Assembly: GCA_947364365.1 (NCBI GenBank)
Contig: CANASP010000020.1
Location: 1-32,650, forward strand
Direction of reading: 5' to 3'
DNA length: 32,650 bases
Source of the DNA: an uncultured Alistipes sp.
Lineage (GTDB): Bacteria > Bacteroidota > Bacteroidia > Bacteroidales > Rikenellaceae
A model generated the notes under the pieces. The model saw only the letters and a list, made by a program, of their open reading frames with translations, made no database searches and was not told the origin of the DNA. Position numbers and translations under genes: made by a program. How positions within the stretch are numbered: the stretch's first letter is position 1; every line of letters begins with the position of its first letter. Shown in pieces: positions 27,157 to 32,650 of this stretch.

Positions 27157-27299
27157 CGGACGGACGGGAGGGCTCCCGGCGGCGCGAGGGCGGCGCCGAA
27201 ACCACGCGGCGACGGACGGCGGTGCGCCGCCTCTGCCCCAGCCACTACACAACAGCGCGAGCCTCTACCCCGGGCCGCACACGACGACTGCTGCAAGCG

Positions 27300-27333
27300 A
27301 AAGCCCCGGAACCGAATCGGTTCCGGGGCTTTT
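27300..27333. terminator. Bidirectional terminator between the protease and aspA
   Basis: AAAGCCCCGGAACCG (27300-27314) pairs perfectly with CGGTTCCGGGGCTTT (27318-27332). T and A runs at the ends serve both convergent transcripts. Confidence 0.9.
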
Positions 27334-27353
27334 GCCTATAGTCGGACGCGCGC

Positions 27354-28787
<1,434 letters not shown>

Positions 28788-28823
28788 AACGTATCTTTTA
28801 TAAAAATACCTTTTCGAACGGAA

Positions 28824-30227
28824 TTATTCGGCCATCCGGTGACGGTAGCCGTCGATCTTCTTCCAGTCGCCGCGCGTGAAGTCGGGCACGGCCACCGGGG
28901 CGCTGTTGTGCGCGGCCGACATGGCCGTGAGCTCGCCGATGCACGACCACTCGGCCGCATCGTAGACATCCTGGTCGAGCGGCAGGCCGTGGTGGAGGCA
29001 GTAGACGAGGCGGTAGTCCATGATGAAGTCCATGCCGCCGTGGCCGCCTACCTCGCGGGCCTTCTCCTCGATATCGCGCAGAATGGGGTGCTTGTAGCGC
29101 TCCATGAGCGCCCGCTTGGCATCCTCGGGCAGGAACGAGTGCTCGTCGAGCTTCTCGTGGTCGGGCAGATCCTTCGACACCTGGGCGGCGCGGAAGGCAT
29201 AGCCCGAGACGGGATACTTGTTGGCATAGCCGTCGGTGCCGACCACCTGGTACTTGCGGTCGTAGGGACGCGGCGTGTAGACGTTGTGCTGGAGCAGGAT
29301 CGTGCGGTCGTTCTCGGTCTTGATGAGCGTGGTGGTCTGGTCGCCGTTGGCGAAGGTCTCGGCGCCCATGCTCTCGGCGGCGATCTTCTTGCCGTTGACC
29401 GAGGGGGTGTCGACGGCCACCAGGTACTTCATGCGGTCGCCGCGGTGGATGTCGAGCACCTGGCAGGCGGGGCCGAGGCCGTGCGTGGCGTAGACGTCGC
29501 CGCGGTGGCTCTGGTTGAAGTCGAGACGCCAGTTACCCTGGTAGTAGGGCCAGAAGGGCTCGAGGTTGTGAATGTAGGCGCCCTCGGCGTGGAGCACCTC
29601 GCCCAGCAGCCCCTGCTGGACCATGTTGAGCGTCGTGAGCTCGAAGAAGTCGTAGACGCAGTTCTCGAGCATCATGCAATGGCGCTGCGTGCGCTCGGCC
29701 GTGTCGACCAGCGCCCAGCACTCGTCGAGCGACATGGCGGCGGGAACCTCCACGGCGACATGCTTGCCGTGCTCCATGGCGTAGACGGCGATGGGGACGT
29801 GGAGCTGCCAGGGGGTGCAGACATAGACCAGGTCGATGTCGTCGCGCTCGCAGAGCTCCTTCCACCCCTCCTCGCCGCTGTACGAAGCGGCCTCGGGGAA
29901 GTTGCGCGCGGCGAGGATCTTCTGCGAAGCCTCGACGCGCTCGGGCAGCAGGTCGCAGAGGGCCTTGATCTCGACACCGTCGAGGTGGGTGAAGCGCTCG
30001 ACGGCGCCCGGGCCGCGCATGCCCAGCCCCACGAAGCCCACACGGACCGTCTCGATCGGCGCCACGGCGAGCCCCAGCACCGACTGCTGGCCCGCGGCAC
30101 GGGCCGGCGTATCGAAAACGATCACGCCGTCCTCGATCGTGTAACCGTCGCCGCCGCGGCCGCAATGGCAGCCTACCGAGGCGATGGCGACCGCGAAAAT
30201 CGCGGCGATAAAGGAGAGTTTCTTCAT
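28824..30227 (-). CDS. Gfo/Idh/MocA oxidoreductase lipoprotein (GH109-like)
   Basis: A 467-residue NAD-dependent protein. The signal ends in lipobox ASVGC, so it is a periplasmic lipoprotein. The Rossmann start is VRVGFVGLGMRGPGAVERF, with DLVYVCTPWQLH and EVPAAMSLDEC as the next Gfo/Idh/MocA strands. LENCVYDFFELTTLNMVQQG and GGHGGMDF are close to the pattern of GH109 alpha-N-acetylgalactosaminidases, which use bound NAD in an oxidation-elimination mechanism. GH109 is therefore the best guess, but a plain sugar dehydrogenase is possible. Start is M at 30227; 30230 and 30248 are in-frame alternatives. It has its own -7 element. Confidence 0.83.
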   Translation of the reverse strand: MKKLSFIAAIFAVAIASVGCHCGRGGDGYTIEDGVIVFDTPARAAGQQSVLGLAVAPIETVRVGFVGLGMRGPGAVERFTHLDGVEIKALCDLLPERVEASQKILAARNFPEAASYSGEEGWKELCERDDIDLVYVCTPWQLHVPIAVYAMEHGKHVAVEVPAAMSLDECWALVDTAERTQRHCMMLENCVYDFFELTTLNMVQQGLLGEVLHAEGAYIHNLEPFWPYYQGNWRLDFNQSHRGDVYATHGLGPACQVLDIHRGDRMKYLVAVDTPSVNGKKIAAESMGAETFANGDQTTTLIKTENDRTILLQHNVYTPRPYDRKYQVVGTDGYANKYPVSGYAFRAAQVSKDLPDHEKLDEHSFLPEDAKRALMERYKHPILRDIEEKAREVGGHGGMDFIMDYRLVYCLHHGLPLDQDVYDAAEWSCIGELTAMSAAHNSAPVAVPDFTRGDWKKIDGYRHRMAE

Positions 30228-30257
30228 CATATTCGTTAAAATTTGCATATACTGCTA

Positions 30258-30265
30258 CAAAGATA
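30258..30265 (-). promoter_or_regulatory. -7 element of the GH109-like gene
   Basis: The minus strand reads TATCTTTG, a perfect TAnnTTTG, 31 bp before the ATG at 30227. Confidence 0.6.
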
Positions 30266-30338
30266 ACCCTATTTTCGATAAATAAAAATGAAAAGGCAAG
30301 AAATCGCCCTCCGCCGAAGCGGCGGCTACGGGCGGCGG

Positions 30339-30498
30339 AACCCGGCAGGGCGTGGACACAGCAACCCGACAGGGTGCAGGCGCAACCCGTCCGGACAGTT
30401 ACGGGGCGGCACAACCCGGCAGGGCGCGGACACGGCAACCCGACAGGGTGCAGGCACAACCCGTCCGGACGGTTACGGGGCGGCACAACCCGGCAGGG
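30339..30498. repeat. 74-bp tandem repeat, about 2.2 copies
   Basis: A unit starting AACCCGGCAGGGCG begins at 30339, 30413 and 30487, so the period is 74 bp. Each unit holds three sub-blocks of 24, 21 and 29 bp, all starting AACCCG, so it grew from a shorter motif. Copies 1 and 2 differ at a few positions. It is noncoding, between rlmN and the GH109-like gene; no ORF on either strand looks real. Confidence 0.85.
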
Positions 30499-30598
30499 AG
30501 CCGCGCCCGCCCGACGTCCCGTGTCGACCGGTGCGGTCGCGCCGCAGGCCGGGCCGGTGAGGAGCGAAGCCCTGCGCCAACAAAAACGCGCGCGAAGG

Positions 30599-31621
30599 TC
30601 AGCTTCCGGCCGCCGCGGTCTCGGTGCTGAGCAGGCCGCAGGCGGCGCGGATGTCCTCGCCCCGCGAGGCGCGGATGGTGGTCTGGATGCCGCGGGCGGT
30701 CAGGGCGTCGCGGAAACGGACCATCGCCTCGTCGGAGGGCGAGAAGTAGGGCGAGCCGGGGATCTTGTGGAAGCGGATGAGGTTGATGCGGCACTTGATG
30801 CCGTTGAGCAGGCGGCACAGCTCGCGCACGTGGCGCGGCGAATCGTTGAGCCCCTCGAGCAGAATGTACTCGAACGACACGCGCCGCTGATGGGTGAAGT
30901 CGTAGCCGCGCAGCAGCTCGGCGACGCGGGCCACGGGCCACGCCCGCTCGACGGGCATGATGGCGGCGCGCTCGTCGGCGAAGGGGTTGTGGAGGCTCAC
31001 CGCCAGGTGGACCTTCGTCTCCGAGAGGAAGCGCGGCAGAGCCGGGAGCACGCCCGCCGTGGAGACCGTGATGCGCGTGGGCGACCAGCCGAAGCCCCAC
31101 TCGGAGGTGAGGATGTCGAGCGCCCGCAGCACGGCGTCGAGGTTGTCGAGCGGCTCGCCCATGCCCATGAAGACGACGTTGGTGAGCCGGTCGCGCTCGG
31201 GGAGCGAGACGATCTGGTTGAGGATCGAGGCCGCCGTGAGCGAGCGCCGGAGCCCCTGGCGCCCCGTGGCGCAGAAGCGGCACCCCATGCGGCACCCCGC
31301 CTGCGACGAGACGCAGAGCGTCGCCCGCTCGCCGTCGGGGATATAGGCCGACTCGATGAAGTCGCCCTCGGGGGTGCGGAAGAGGTATTTCCGGGTGCCG
31401 TCGGCCGACTCGTCGACCCGCACGGGCGCCGAAAGCGCCGCGGCGAACCGCTCCGCAAGCCGCGCCCGGGCCGCCGCCGCGAGATCGGTCATGGCCTCGG
31501 GACGCTCCTCGTGGCGGCGGTAGAGCCACCGGGCGATCTGCCGCGCGGCGAAGCGCGGCAACCCCTCCTCGGCGCACAGCCGCGCCAGTTCGTCGGGTGT
31601 TTTTCCGTATAAGAATTCCAT
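30599..31621 (-). CDS. rlmN: Dual-specificity RNA methyltransferase RlmN
   Basis: A 340-residue radical SAM enzyme that methylates C2 of A2503 in 23S rRNA and A37 in some tRNAs. The 4Fe-4S motif CxxxCxxC is C110, C114 and C117 (CRMGCRFC). The two cysteines of the methyl-transfer mechanism are C103 (TLCVSSQAG) and C328 (DIRAACGLL). MGMGEPLDN follows at the SAM-binding strand. The ATG at 31621 is chosen because it gives MEFLYGKTPDEL, the family's usual start, and lies 43 bp after a -7 element; a start at 31666 would fall in the promoter. It is transcribed alone, divergent from the TonB gene. Confidence 0.94.
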   Translation of the reverse strand: MEFLYGKTPDELARLCAEEGLPRFAARQIARWLYRRHEERPEAMTDLAAAARARLAERFAAALSAPVRVDESADGTRKYLFRTPEGDFIESAYIPDGERATLCVSSQAGCRMGCRFCATGRQGLRRSLTAASILNQIVSLPERDRLTNVVFMGMGEPLDNLDAVLRALDILTSEWGFGWSPTRITVSTAGVLPALPRFLSETKVHLAVSLHNPFADERAAIMPVERAWPVARVAELLRGYDFTHQRRVSFEYILLEGLNDSPRHVRELCRLLNGIKCRINLIRFHKIPGSPYFSPSDEAMVRFRDALTARGIQTTIRASRGEDIRAACGLLSTETAAAGS

Positions 31622-31663
31622 AAGAAACAGCGCTGTCGGGCATTCTCGGATGCCTTCGGCCGA

Positions 31664-31671
31664 CAAAATTA
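31664..31671 (-). promoter_or_regulatory. -7 element of rlmN
   Basis: The minus strand reads TAATTTTG, matching TAnnTTTG. Confidence 0.55.
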
Positions 31672-31724
31672 CGGAAAAAACGAAGATTTTTGAGACGAAT
31701 CGTTCGATTTTGGATTTTTATCTT

Positions 31725-31732
31725 TATATTTG
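31725..31732 (+). promoter_or_regulatory. -7 element of the TonB-family gene
   Basis: TATATTTG matches the consensus, with TTCG 18 bp upstream as a weak -33. It lies 73 bp before the ATG, in a short A/T-rich spacer shared with the divergent rlmN. Confidence 0.55.
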
Positions 31733-31804
31733 TGGTGCATAGCCCGTCTATGCCCGGATTGGTATGCCGGTCGCAACGGAACAATTAAATTAAAAATAGG
31801 TAGG

Positions 31805-32488
31805 ATGGAAATTAAAAAATCACCCAAGGCGGACCTTCAGAACAAGCGGGGTCTGCTGCTCGAAATCGGTCTGGCAGTCTCGCTGCTGCTGGTCATCGCC
31901 GCCTTCGCCTACACGCCGAAGGAGCACCGAATCGAAAAAGTCGACTTGAACTACGGCCCCATCGAGGAGCAGATCACCGAGATCACGCGTCAGGACCAGA
32001 AGCCGCCCGAGATGCCCAAGAAGGTCGAGGTGAAGGTAATCTCCGACCTGCTTTCGGTCGTCACGAACGACACGAAGATCACCACCGACGTCGACTTCGC
32101 CGACTTCGACGAGGATGTGGACGTCGTACAGACCGTAGAGGTCGAGGAGGAGGAGATCGAGGAGGATCAGCCCTTCATCACCGCCGAGACCATGCCCTCG
32201 TTCCAGGGCGGCGACCTCAACACGTTCCGCACGTGGGTGCAGCAGAACCTCAAGTTCCCGCAGATCGCTCTGGAGAACGGCATTTTGGGTCGTGTGACCC
32301 TTCAGTTCGTGATCGAGCGCGACGGCAGCCTGACCAACATCAAGGTGCTCCAGTCGCCCGACCGTTCGCTGTCGGAGGAGGCCATGCGCGTACTCAACAA
32401 GTCGCCGAAGTGGAGCCCCGGCAAGCAGCGTAACAAGCCCGTGCGCGTGAGCTACACGCTGCCCGTGGACTTCCGCGTAAACAACTGA
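31805..32488 (+). CDS. TonB-family energy transducer
   Basis: A 227-residue inner-membrane protein. Residues 1-16 are basic and cytosolic, 17-36 form the only membrane helix (GLLLEIGLAVSLLLVIAAF), then a periplasmic linker with a short Pro-rich part (QKPPEMPKK) and an acidic stretch (EVEEEEIEEDQ). The C-terminal TonB domain covers about 140-225: FQGGDLNTFRTWVQ, KFPQIALENGILGRV, FVIERDGSL and the closing VSYTLPVDF. It should pass proton-motive energy from ExbB/ExbD to SusC-like outer-membrane receptors. No exbB/exbD is nearby. The ATG at 31805 follows GTAGG; it ends before a strong terminator. Confidence 0.9.
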   Translation: MEIKKSPKADLQNKRGLLLEIGLAVSLLLVIAAFAYTPKEHRIEKVDLNYGPIEEQITEITRQDQKPPEMPKKVEVKVISDLLSVVTNDTKITTDVDFADFDEDVDVVQTVEVEEEEIEEDQPFITAETMPSFQGGDLNTFRTWVQQNLKFPQIALENGILGRVTLQFVIERDGSLTNIKVLQSPDRSLSEEAMRVLNKSPKWSPGKQRNKPVRVSYTLPVDFRVNN

Positions 32489-32509
32489 TAGCGGACCTGC
32501 AAAGGACAG

Positions 32510-32550
32510 AAGGGTATCCGGCCTACCGAGGCGGGGTACCCTTGTTTTTA
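32510..32550 (+). terminator. Terminator of the TonB-family gene
   Basis: AAGGGTA (32510-32516) pairs with TACCCTT (32537-32543), extended inward by TCC/GGG-type and GCC/GGC pairs around one mismatch, then GTTTTTA. Confidence 0.85.
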
Positions 32551-32595
32551 CCCGTCGGCCCGACAGGGCGGCACCGGCCGTCCGACGAAACGCCG

Positions 32596-32650
32596 CCCGG
32601 AAACCCGGAAACCCGGAAACCCGGAAACCCGGAAACCCGGAAACCCGGAA
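32596..32650. repeat. 8-bp tandem repeat CCCGGAAA, running off the window
   Basis: CCCGGAAA repeats perfectly from 32596 to the last base, 6.9 copies seen. The total length is unknown because the window ends inside it. Confidence 0.95.

Overview
The window looks like chromosomal DNA of a GC-rich gut member of the Bacteroidota, most like Alistipes (Rikenellaceae). The phylum call rests on many promoters with the Bacteroidota -7 element TAnnTTTG, several spaced 18-20 bp from a -33 TTG/TTTG. It also rests on MKK-type lipoproteins, a BACON domain, a DUF4924 gene, a GH2/GH16/GH109/sulfatase glycan-degrading repertoire and a TonB protein. The genus is inferred from GC richness and gene content; no 16S gene is present.

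Layout. 1-6.0 kb: MFS exporter (-); a ROK sugar kinase (-) back to back with a polyprenyl synthetase and U32 protein pair (+); then a promoter-to-terminator unit with no ORF that looks like a small RNA. 6.0-10.2 kb: a two-gene glycan operon (-), GH16 lipoprotein then GH2 beta-galactosidase. 10.5-13.3 kb: PiT phosphate permease with a PhoU-like tail plus a DUF4924 gene (+). 13.6-14.5 kb: GNAT acetyltransferase and the small rpmH gene (-). 14.9-16.8 kb: murA and tdk (+). 16.9-20.6 kb: an operon (-) of cstA, an unknown acidic helical protein and a serine-type sulfatase. 20.7 kb: tRNA-Thr(CGU). 21.2-24.6 kb: a long structured leader and two tandem leucine-rich-repeat lipoproteins, lower in GC than the surroundings. 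24.8-27.2 kb: a YbjN-like protein plus a cytosolic trypsin-fold protease with zinc ribbon. 27.3-30.2 kb: aspA and a GH109-like oxidoreductase (-). 30.6-32.5 kb: rlmN (-) and a TonB-family protein (+). The window ends inside an 8-bp tandem repeat.

Functional picture. Housekeeping genes (murA, tdk, rpmH, rlmN, the polyprenyl synthetase, tRNA-Thr) are mixed with genes fitting a host-glycan and amino-acid lifestyle. GH16, GH2, a sulfatase and a GH109-like enzyme would together suit mucin O-glycans, although they lie in three separate loci. CstA (peptide/pyruvate uptake) and AspA (aspartate to fumarate) fit anaerobic amino-acid use and fumarate respiration. The least explained parts are the structured leader before the LRR genes, the putative sRNA at 5.37-5.53 kb, the YbjN/protease pair, and a set of dispersed GC-rich intergenic repeats. 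All functions are read from the sequence by eye; no database search was run.
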